Part shown: one piece after another, positions 1-5,010 of the stretch
Layout of the letters: every line of letters begins with the position of its first letter
Numbering within the stretch: position 1 is the stretch's first letter
NCBI GenBank assembly: GCA_937891245.1
Contig: CALAGB010000202.1
Span: 1-6,698 of the forward strand
DNA length: 6,698 nucleotides
Direction: 5' to 3'
DNA from: an uncultured Thermomicrobiales bacterium
GTDB lineage: Bacteria; Chloroflexota; Chloroflexia; Thermomicrobiales; Thermomicrobiaceae
The notes under the pieces: model-generated
Database searches by the model: none
The model's input: only the letters and a program-made list of their open reading frames with translations
Told to the model about the DNA's origin: nothing
Translations under genes and position numbers: made by a program

Positions 1-27
1 TTTCCCTACACGACGCTCTTCCGATCT
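1..27 (+). other. Illumina sequencing adapter remnant (artefact)
   Basis: These bases match the 3' end of the Illumina TruSeq universal/read-1 adapter, including CTACACGACGCTCTTCCGAT and ending in CT just before the ligation junction. They are not genomic. The window therefore begins at an untrimmed contig end, and any sequence feature spanning base 27 should be ignored. The match is from memory of the published adapter sequence and is continuous over all 27 bases. Confidence 0.96.
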
Positions 28-140
28 ACGGGTTGTTCGGTCGAGGAGCGGTCGTGACGATCGATGAATTTCGGCTTCTGCATTCGCTTTACCTTTGATC
101 GGTGACATGGAGCGGATCGTTCAACATCCGGCGGGCGGCC

Positions 141-176
141 GTGGCCGACCCACCATCGCTGCCCAGTATCGGCCAC
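141..176. repeat. Inverted repeat GTGGCCGA ... TCGGCCAC
   Basis: GTGGCCGA at 141-148 is the exact reverse complement of TCGGCCAC at 169-176, with a 20-nt spacer. The arms do not extend further in either direction and no T-run follows, so it is a poor intrinsic terminator. It could be an operator, the end of a transcript from a gene lost beyond the contig edge, or chance in GC-rich DNA. Confidence 0.45.
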
Positions 177-230
177 CAAGATTTGATCCAGCTTAGAAGC
201 ACTTCAGGCCACGATTCGGACGCGACGGCT

Positions 231-262
231 CTAATCGCTTCCTAATCTGGGGGCCGTAGATT
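231..262 (+). promoter_or_regulatory. Candidate response-regulator operator and promoter
   Basis: CTAATC occurs at 231-236 and again at 242-247, an 11-bp repeat period (one helical turn). OmpR/PhoB-family dimers characteristically bind tandem half-sites with this spacing. Nine bases downstream lies TAGATT (257-262), a plausible -10 box with no good -35. That is typical of activator-dependent promoters where the tandem site replaces the -35. Transcription would start near 269, leaving a leader of about 48 nt before the ATG at 317. The operon encodes an OmpR/PhoB-type regulator, so autoregulation is the natural inference. The repeats are seen; binding is not shown. Confidence 0.5.
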
Positions 263-301
263 CCAGAACAGAGGCGGCGACATGGAAACCCGCCTCATCT
301 G

Positions 302-308
302 AAAGGAG
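302..308 (+). promoter_or_regulatory. Strong Shine-Dalgarno site for the first gene
   Basis: AAAGGAG lies 8 nt before the ATG at 317, close to ideal. It fixes the reading frame beginning at 317 over the competing TTG-initiated frame at 313, which has no recognisable product. Confidence 0.85.
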
Positions 309-316
309 ATCGTTGG

Positions 317-571
317 ATGTCTCGAATCTCGGCACTCTGGATTTCAGCCATTCTCACCCTGGCGTTCGTCCTGGTCGTCGGGACGATACTGCTCCGTCCC
401 AGCTCGTCGCACTCAGTGGCGGCTCAGTCGCAACCGGCCACCACCGTGCTCGACGCCGGTGCCGGCCAGGTCGGCGTGTCGGAGCAATCGGTGACGGGCG
501 AATACCAGAACGACCATCACGACGATTACGAACATTCCGAGCAGCACGAGGAGCATGACGATGACGACTAA
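317..571 (+). CDS. Small exported/membrane protein with His/acidic metal-binding-like tail
   Basis: The product has 84 residues and no family I recognise. Residues 4-26 form one hydrophobic segment after a short N-terminus with one Arg. This is either a membrane anchor (N-in, tail outside) or a signal peptide, with possible cleavage after the SVAA at 33-36. A Ser/Thr/Ala/Gly/Val-rich linker follows. Residues 65-84 are 16/20 His, Asp or Glu: five His (67, 68, 73, 77, 80), seven Asp and four Glu, ending in four Asp. Such tails commonly bind divalent or ferric cations, so a periplasmic or cell-surface metal-binding role is inferred. It is first in an operon with ApbE, a ferric-reductase-like protein and a two-component system whose kinase has a similar cluster. 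The start is set by the Shine-Dalgarno site at 302-308. The codons for the tail include the ribosome binding site and start of the next gene. Which metal is bound cannot be told from sequence. Confidence 0.85.
   Translation: MSRISALWISAILTLAFVLVVGTILLRPSSSHSVAAQSQPATTVLDAGAGQVGVSEQSVTGEYQNDHHDDYEHSEQHEEHDDDD
548..553 (+). promoter_or_regulatory. Shine-Dalgarno GAGGAG that decides the start at 561
   Basis: Two in-frame ATGs occur at 555 and 561. GAGGAG at 548-553 is one base from the first, too close, and seven from the second, so 561 is preferred. The site lies inside the His/Asp tail codons of the preceding gene, implying translational coupling. Confidence 0.6.
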
Positions 572-848
572 CGGATGGCAGGCTCGCTCCGGCCCACGCC
601 GGACCAGCGGAAGTTTGGGAATCCCGGTCGCGCAATCGACAATGATCGACGCATCGACCCGCGAAGCACGGCTGAAGCGGCTCATCCTCGTCGGCGCGCT
701 GGCAAGCTTCCTGAGTCTCTTCGGCCTGACGATCGCCCTCGACCATCAGTCAGCCGTCGTCGTTGGGCAGACAACGCAGCAGACGATTGCGCGAAACGAC
801 GACAATCCGGTCGTGACACGACCTCAGATACGGACGCGGACATCATGA
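561..848 (+). CDS. Small single-pass membrane protein of unknown function
   Basis: The product is 95 residues from ATG 561 (97 if ATG 555 is used). I do not recognise the family. Residues 1-40 are hydrophilic and net positive (Arg at 9, 13, 14, 34, 37, 40; Lys 39). Residues 41-60 are a clear hydrophobic helix, and 61-95 are polar, beginning Asp-His-Gln. Positive-inside reasoning puts the N-terminus in the cytoplasm and the C-terminal 35 residues outside. No Cys, CXXCH, FMN-binding or metal-cluster motif is visible. An alternative start at ATG 642 would leave about 68 residues beginning just before the helix, but it has no good ribosome binding site. The gene overlaps the end of the His-tail gene by 11 nt and its TGA overlaps the ATG of the apbE-like gene (ATGA at 845-848). 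This tight packing argues for a real gene and a role in the same redox module, for example as an assembly or anchoring subunit. That role is inferred. Confidence 0.72.
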   Translation: MTTNGWQARSGPRRTSGSLGIPVAQSTMIDASTREARLKRLILVGALASFLSLFGLTIALDHQSAVVVGQTTQQTIARNDDNPVVTRPQIRTRTS

Positions 849-1810
849 GCCTGAACCTGCCGTCATATCGCCATACGTTTCGAAGCATGGGTTCGACCAT
901 TGAAATCCTGCTCGTCGGCCACGACGCGGCCGGGACAGACGCCATCGCCACCTTCGCGCTGGCGGAGACGCTGGCGGCGGAATGGGAACGCACCTTCAGT
1001 CGCTTCAGACCCGACAGCGAGATCAGTCGCCTCAATGGGCAGGCCGGACAACCAGTCGAGGTCTCGGAACGCCTGTATCGTGCGATCGAGATCGCGCTTG
1101 AGGGAACGCGGCTGAGCGGCGGTCTTTTCGACCCGACAATCTTGCCGGCGCTGATCGCCTCCGGCTACGACCGAACCTTCGATGCGATCGCGCAGGACGG
1201 CCCGGCACTGATCGACCACATATCGGTGCCGGGCGTGGCCGATATCCGGCTCGATTCCGAGCGATTCACCGTGACGCTGCCGCCGGAAACCCAGATCGAT
1301 CTGAGCGGTGTCGTGAAGGGGCTGTACGCTGATCTTCTGGCCGGCTCTGGCCATTGGGCCGGTGGAGCGATCTCGGCTGGGGGTGATCTGCGCGTCTGGG
1401 GTGTGCCGCCGAACGGGGATGCCTGGCTCATCGGGGTCGAGGACGCGGATGAGCCGAGCCGTGATGCCGCCTACTTGCAGCTCAACTACGGCGCCGTCGC
1501 GACCTCGGGCATTAATCGTCGCGCCTGGCGCCGAGGCGGGGCGTTATGTCATCACCTCATCGATCCGCGGAGCGGTCTGCCGGCCGAAAGCGGGGTACGT
1601 ACGGCGACCGCCGTCAGTACGACCGCCGTGCAGGCGGAGATCGCTGCGACCGCACTGGCGGTCGGTGGCTGGAAGCACCCGAGCGCCCGCGCGCTCATTC
1701 GACAGGCGATCGTCATACTGAATGATGGGCAGGTCATTAACCTGCGTGGCGCGATGGGGAGGCACGTCGATGTCGTCCAATGCTCGGGGACCGCGGCCGT
1801 CGCCGCCTGA
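845..1810 (+). CDS. apbE: FAD:protein FMN transferase (ApbE family)
   Basis: ApbE enzymes move FMN from FAD to a Thr/Ser of a target protein, making covalently flavinylated electron carriers in a Mg-dependent reaction. The 321-residue product shows the family blocks in order: an N-terminal MGS segment at 15-17; FSRFRPDSEISRLN at 51-64; GGLFDPTILPAL at 92-103 followed by a Gly-Tyr; IDLSGVVKGLYAD at 151-163; ISAGGDLRVWG at 176-186; VATSG at 218-222; HHLIDPRSG at 236-244; and a helix VSTTAVQAEIAATALAVGG at 257-275. Length is normal. I chose ATG 845 because it overlaps the upstream stop as ATGA and MGS then sits close to the N-terminus. The frame stays open further upstream, but that part only shadows the preceding gene. 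There is no strong Shine-Dalgarno, so coupling is likely. No signal peptide or lipobox is visible, unlike many extracytoplasmic ApbE proteins, suggesting action in the cytoplasm. Its target is not obvious in this window. Confidence 0.93.
   Translation: MSLNLPSYRHTFRSMGSTIEILLVGHDAAGTDAIATFALAETLAAEWERTFSRFRPDSEISRLNGQAGQPVEVSERLYRAIEIALEGTRLSGGLFDPTILPALIASGYDRTFDAIAQDGPALIDHISVPGVADIRLDSERFTVTLPPETQIDLSGVVKGLYADLLAGSGHWAGGAISAGGDLRVWGVPPNGDAWLIGVEDADEPSRDAAYLQLNYGAVATSGINRRAWRRGGALCHHLIDPRSGLPAESGVRTATAVSTTAVQAEIAATALAVGGWKHPSARALIRQAIVILNDGQVINLRGAMGRHVDVVQCSGTAAVAA
1756..1762 (+). promoter_or_regulatory. Shine-Dalgarno GGGGAGG that decides the start at 1770
   Basis: GGGGAGG lies inside the apbE coding region, seven bases before ATG 1770. 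It supports that start for the haem membrane protein over the longer in-frame ATG at 1722, which would add 16 residues unlike a membrane-protein N-terminus. Confidence 0.65.
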
Positions 1811-2510
1811 GGGTGAGCGCGTCGCGAACGGAACCGCCCCCGCCGCCCTCATCGTAGTCGCGGCGGGGATCGCCGGGATGATCGCAGCCGCCATGCTCAC
1901 CGGTGCGTCGTTGAGCCCACTCGTCTGGTATCTCGCGCGAGCCGCCGGCTTCACGCTTTACCTGCTGTTCTGGTTGTCAGTGGTGACCGGCCTTGGGCTA
2001 ACGACCAAATTGTTGGATCTGGTCGGACGTCGAGACGAAATCTGGCTCATCCATCGCTTCGCGACCGAACTCGCCTTCGTCTTTCTGGCGCTGCACGTCA
2101 TGGCATTGGCGCTCGATCCGAGTGTCGCATTGGGTGCGCTGGGCGTGCTCCTCCCCTTCACGTCTCAGATCCGGCAGCCGTGGACCGATATCGGGATTCT
2201 GGCGGGATGGGGCATGATCGGTCTGGCCTTGAGCTTCAGCCTGCGGCGACTTCTGCGCCAACGCGGCTGGCGCTTGCTGCACTACGCCGCGTTTCCGCTC
2301 TGGGGTATGGCGCTGGCGCACGGTATCGGCGCGGGTAGTGACAGCCATCATCTCTGGGCCATCCTTCTCTACCTGTCAACGACCGCCACCGTACTCTTCC
2401 TGTCGATTTACCGGCTGGTGAATGCCATCCTGGGACGGCGTTCGCCGGTTGCGTCGCCACGGAGCGCGGGAGCATCCTTGAAGCGCGAAAAGCGCGTCGA
2501 GCAGGGATGA
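1770..2510 (+). CDS. Ferric-reductase-like transmembrane di-haem protein
   Basis: The 246-residue integral membrane protein resembles the ferric reductase-like transmembrane domain shared by FRE/NOX enzymes and MsrQ (YedZ). Six helices can be drawn near residues 24-43, 51-77, 92-115, 140-158, 168-186 and 194-215. Arg/Lys-rich segments (1-17, 80-90, 159-168 and the C-terminus) place both ends in the cytoplasm. His95 and His109 (H-x13-H) on helix 3 and His171 and His184 (H-x12-H) on helix 5 are the classic ligands of two stacked b haems, one near each membrane face. There is no FAD or NAD(P)H domain, so electrons must come from a separate donor. Residues 44-49 (TGASLS), in the predicted first external loop, match the consensus of ApbE flavinylation sites. 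The gene overlaps apbE by 41 nt, and the response regulator starts 6 nt after its stop. Likely role: passing electrons across the membrane to a metal or an external acceptor. The fold assignment is strong; the substrate is unknown. Confidence 0.88.
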   Translation: MSSNARGPRPSPPEGERVANGTAPAALIVVAAGIAGMIAAAMLTGASLSPLVWYLARAAGFTLYLLFWLSVVTGLGLTTKLLDLVGRRDEIWLIHRFATELAFVFLALHVMALALDPSVALGALGVLLPFTSQIRQPWTDIGILAGWGMIGLALSFSLRRLLRQRGWRLLHYAAFPLWGMALAHGIGAGSDSHHLWAILLYLSTTATVLFLSIYRLVNAILGRRSPVASPRSAGASLKREKRVEQG

Positions 2511-2516
2511 GCATTC

Positions 2517-3188
2517 ATGCGCTTGCTGGTCGTTGAGGATGAACGAAGGCTCGCTGAACTGATCGCCCGGCGCTTCCGGAGCGAGCATTATGAGGTCGAT
2601 CTCGCCTATGAAGGTGACGACGGGCTGGTGCGTGCCCGGAGCGGCGGCTATGACGCGATCGTGCTCGACCGCATGCTGCCGGGGATCGACGGCATCGAGA
2701 TCTGCCGGCGCTTGCGGTGCGCCAAGGTGGAGACGCCGATCTTGATGCTCACCGCGCGCCGCGAGTTGCAGGAGCGGGTCGAGGGGCTCGATGCCGGCGC
2801 CGACGATTACCTCGGCAAGCCGTTTGCCTTCTCCGAACTACTGGCTCGCGTTCGCGCGCTCACCCGGCGCGCCGAGCGACCGCTGCTCCCGAACGTATTA
2901 CAGATCGCCGATCTTTCGCTCGATATGCAGCGTCACCGCGTCGAACTGGCGGGTGCGGAGGTTGAGCTGAGCCCGCGGGAGTTCGCGCTCCTCGAATACC
3001 TGATGCGCAACGCCGGGCAGGTCGTGACCCGCGAGCAGATTCTCGATCGCGTCTGGGGCTACGACGCGGAGCCCGAGGGCAATGTTATCGATCTCTATAT
3101 CCACTACCTCCGGCGCAAGCTCGACGTCGCACGCCCGGAACCGCTGATCAAAACGGTTCGCGGCGTCGGCTACATGATTCGCGCGTAG
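2517..3188 (+). CDS. OmpR/PhoB-family response regulator
   Basis: The 223-residue cytoplasmic transcription factor has a complete receiver domain (about 1-118) and an OmpR-type winged-helix DNA-binding domain (about 125-223). Receiver landmarks are all present: acidic pocket Glu7-Asp8, phospho-acceptor Asp51 within VLDRMLPGIDG, switch Thr79, and Lys101 in the GKPF loop. The output domain shows LSPREFALLEYLMRN, the RVWGYD turn, the IDLYIHYLRRKLD recognition region and the terminal TVRGVGYMIR wing, all typical. Length is standard. The start at 2517 is 6 nt after the upstream stop, with a GGGA 9 nt away. The stop overlaps the ribosome binding site of the kinase gene, its evident partner. It probably binds tandem half-sites 11 bp apart, and the CTAATC pair at 231-247 is the best candidate here. 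The specific stimulus and subfamily name (for example metal or copper type) cannot be fixed by eye. Confidence 0.96.
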   Translation: MRLLVVEDERRLAELIARRFRSEHYEVDLAYEGDDGLVRARSGGYDAIVLDRMLPGIDGIEICRRLRCAKVETPILMLTARRELQERVEGLDAGADDYLGKPFAFSELLARVRALTRRAERPLLPNVLQIADLSLDMQRHRVELAGAEVELSPREFALLEYLMRNAGQVVTREQILDRVWGYDAEPEGNVIDLYIHYLRRKLDVARPEPLIKTVRGVGYMIRA

Positions 3189-3197
3189 GAGCCGGTA

Positions 3198-4508
3198 ATG
3201 TTTCGCGGTGTCGGCCGCCGACTGGCGCTCTTCAACGCCCTGGTCGTCATCGTGATCATCGCCCTCACCGGGGTGGTGACTTACCTGCTGCTGCTGCATC
3301 AGCTCAGTGCCGAGGTCGATCACGCGCTCAAAGCCAGCGCCGAGCAGACGGTAAACGATGTGCGGGCGACGCAACCGAGCGCGACGACGACGTCAACCAA
3401 CAGCTCCGACGACGAGCATAAGCATGAGCATGACGACGATGAGATTCTCGACTCCGGCGACACCATCGTCTTCGCCGTCGATGCGGGTGGGCAGATCATC
3501 TACAACCCTCGCGGTATCTCGGTGCACGGTATTCCCAATGCTGCCAGCCTCCAGCGCGCCCTGGACGGTGAGGATGACATCCGCTCGCTCAACCTGAGCG
3601 GCATCGGCGCGGTACGCGTGGCCAGCCTGCCGATCGAGCAAAATCACCAGGTTGTGGGTGCGGTGCAGGTGCTGCGCAGCTTGCACGAGCGCGACGCCGA
3701 ACTCGCCACCGTACGCTGGATGACGCTGCTCGGTGTCGCGCTGGGCGTCGCGATCGCGGTACCGGCTGGTCTCCTCCTGGCCCGGCGCGCAATGCGCCCG
3801 ATCGATGCGGCCTTCGCACGCCAACGCGCCTTTGTGGCGGATGCGTCGCACGAACTGCGGACACCGCTGACGTTGATTCGCGCTAACGCCGAGATCGCGC
3901 GCCAGGAGCCGGCGGAACCAGTCGACAGTATCGATCCGGAACTCGCCAGCATCATCGACGAAGTCGACCGCACCGACCGGCTGATCGACGACCTGCTCAC
4001 TCTGGCACGAAGCGATGCTGGACGACTGGAACTCCTGCCGGTGTTGCTCGATCTGGTATTGCTCGCGCAAGAGGTCTACGATGCGATGCTGCCGCTGGCA
4101 CGCCAGCTGGGGGTTGACCTGCGATTCGAGGCGACGCCATCCTGTATGGCGCTGGTCGACACTGATCGCATGCGGCAGGTGATGCGAATTCTGGTCGACA
4201 ACGCCGTGAAGTACAGCCCGTCCGGAAGCGATGTCCTGCTCAGCGTCACCTGCGACGACGCGCGCGTTCGCATTGAGGTGCGTGATACCGGCAGCGGCAT
4301 TCCACCGGAACATCTTCCACACCTCTTCGAGCGTTTCTATCGCGTCGATCAGGCCCGCAGCCGGGCAGCGGGTGGAACCGGCCTCGGACTATCGATCGCG
4401 CGCGCCCTGGTCGAAGCGCAGGGTGGAACGATTACACTCACCAGCGTCGTCAATCAGGGCACCACCGTCACGATCAGCCTGCCGAAGCCGGCCAAGATAG
4501 CGCGCTAG
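3198..4508 (+). CDS. Sensor histidine kinase with His/acidic-rich extracytoplasmic domain
   Basis: The 436-residue membrane kinase is the partner of the response regulator 9 nt upstream. AGGAG, overlapping the regulator's stop, lies 6 nt before ATG 3198. Helix 1 spans about 12-33 and helix 2 about 175-195, enclosing a sensor domain of some 140 residues. Early in that domain a Ser/Thr-rich stretch leads to a cluster at 71-82 that is 11/12 His, Asp or Glu (His74, 76, 78), which looks like a cation-binding site. Cytoplasmic signature motifs are intact: H-box with phospho-acceptor His218 in FVADASHELRTPLTLIR, N-box Asn335 (LVDNAVKYSP), D/G1 at 363 (DTGSGIP), an F-box region (LFERFYRVDQ) and GGTGLGLSIA at 392-401. 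Only about 22 residues separate helix 2 from His218, so a full HAMP linker is absent. The sensed ligand is inferred to be a metal cation; acidic clusters can also reflect solubility rather than binding. Confidence 0.95.
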   Translation: MFRGVGRRLALFNALVVIVIIALTGVVTYLLLLHQLSAEVDHALKASAEQTVNDVRATQPSATTTSTNSSDDEHKHEHDDDEILDSGDTIVFAVDAGGQIIYNPRGISVHGIPNAASLQRALDGEDDIRSLNLSGIGAVRVASLPIEQNHQVVGAVQVLRSLHERDAELATVRWMTLLGVALGVAIAVPAGLLLARRAMRPIDAAFARQRAFVADASHELRTPLTLIRANAEIARQEPAEPVDSIDPELASIIDEVDRTDRLIDDLLTLARSDAGRLELLPVLLDLVLLAQEVYDAMLPLARQLGVDLRFEATPSCMALVDTDRMRQVMRILVDNAVKYSPSGSDVLLSVTCDDARVRIEVRDTGSGIPPEHLPHLFERFYRVDQARSRAAGGTGLGLSIARALVEAQGGTITLTSVVNQGTTVTISLPKPAKIAR

Positions 4509-4975
4509 ATCCGAACCCAGCCAATCGATCAACCGATAACGAGCGCCAACGGCTCTGGCTCGAGCGCCGTCTTAGCCATGCTCATCGAGTTAGTCGCGTG
4601 GGAAAGACGCTCAGACGACCAGGTTCCCGCTGCCGCGCGCTGCAACAGGCCGCGACCTCTCCCACCTGGGCGAAGCCGGATCGCGGGTCACCGTTCAGGT
4701 GCCGGTGCCATCACCGCTCTTGTTCGCGGTCCTCGAAGTCGCGGCATATCACACATCGCTATGGCGAGGCGATTTGCGGTCCGCCGATCGCCAGGCGGCG
4801 CCTACGCTTTTTCGCCACACCCACACCGGCTGCACCATCTCCCCCTGTGCCGCACTGACCGAGCGCGAGCGGGAGGTGCTAGCCGAACTCGTGCTCGGAC
4901 GCCGCAACCCAGCGATCGCGGCCCGGCTGTTTCACGTTCTTCCGGGCCGTGTCGTACGTGCCAACGAACTTAAGC
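4509..4975. other. Region without intact gene between converging units
   Basis: This 467-bp stretch lies between the end of the plus-strand operon and the end of the minus-strand hydrolase gene. Several plus frames are open for about 90-130 codons, but none has a good ribosome binding site or a coherent protein, apart from a LuxR-type HTH fragment near the right end. One frame near 4590-4612 reads RVGKTL, faintly like a P-loop, which could be a trace of an ATPase-type LuxR regulator; this is weak. A 5-bp ACGGC/GCCGT hairpin near 4550-4571 lacks a T-run and is not a convincing terminator for either unit. Confidence 0.55.
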
Positions 4976-5010
4976 TCAGTCGCACAGCGCCGCATAAACG
5001 GCGTTGGTGA
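4699..5010 (+). pseudogene. Decayed LuxR-type HTH regulator fragment
   Basis: A 103-codon open frame (GTG at 4699, no Shine-Dalgarno) contains LTEREREVLAELVLGRRNPA starting at 4855, continuing IAARLF. This is the clear first two-thirds of a LuxR/GerE helix-turn-helix: LT-x-RE-x-EVL, then the G-x-x-N-x-x-IA-x-x-L scaffold. The recognition helix, normally something like SPRTVRxHVxxIxxKL, is shortened by a few residues, and the frame ends soon after in unrelated sequence that overlaps the 3' end of the minus-strand hydrolase gene. Nothing upstream in this frame resembles a receiver, PAS, GAF or ATPase domain. The simplest reading is a truncated remnant of a larger regulator. A small free-standing HTH protein is less likely because of the damaged recognition helix and lack of translation signals. 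Confidence 0.5.

Larger units (their letters stand above)
28..316. other. Intergenic leader region, no gene seen
   Basis: About 290 bases lie between the adapter and the first gene. Only tiny open frames occur here (for example 13 codons from 64 and 23 codons from 108), without ribosome binding sites or recognisable products. The stretch contains an 8-bp inverted repeat at 141-176, a CTAATC direct repeat at 231-247, a -10-like hexamer at 257-262 and the Shine-Dalgarno site of the first gene at 302-308. It is best read as the control region of the operon beginning at 317. Confidence 0.7.

Noticed and set aside
575..844. N-terminal extension of the ApbE frame back to 575
   Set aside because: The extra 90 residues are Arg-rich shadow sequence of the small membrane-protein gene, and the ApbE core begins right after ATG 845.
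3393..4322. A 309-codon open frame on the minus strand, antisense to the kinase gene
   Set aside because: It is a GC-rich shadow of the kinase: no recognisable domain, no ribosome binding site, and the plus-strand frame carries all kinase motifs.
4550..4571. Possible terminator hairpin ACGGC ... GCCGT after the kinase gene
   Set aside because: Only five base pairs and no T-run; not distinguishable from chance at this GC content.
4578..4973. Plus-strand open frames of 86-131 codons between the kinase and the hydrolase
   Set aside because: Arg/Pro/Ser-rich, no Shine-Dalgarno and no conserved motifs; typical of stop-poor GC-rich non-coding DNA.
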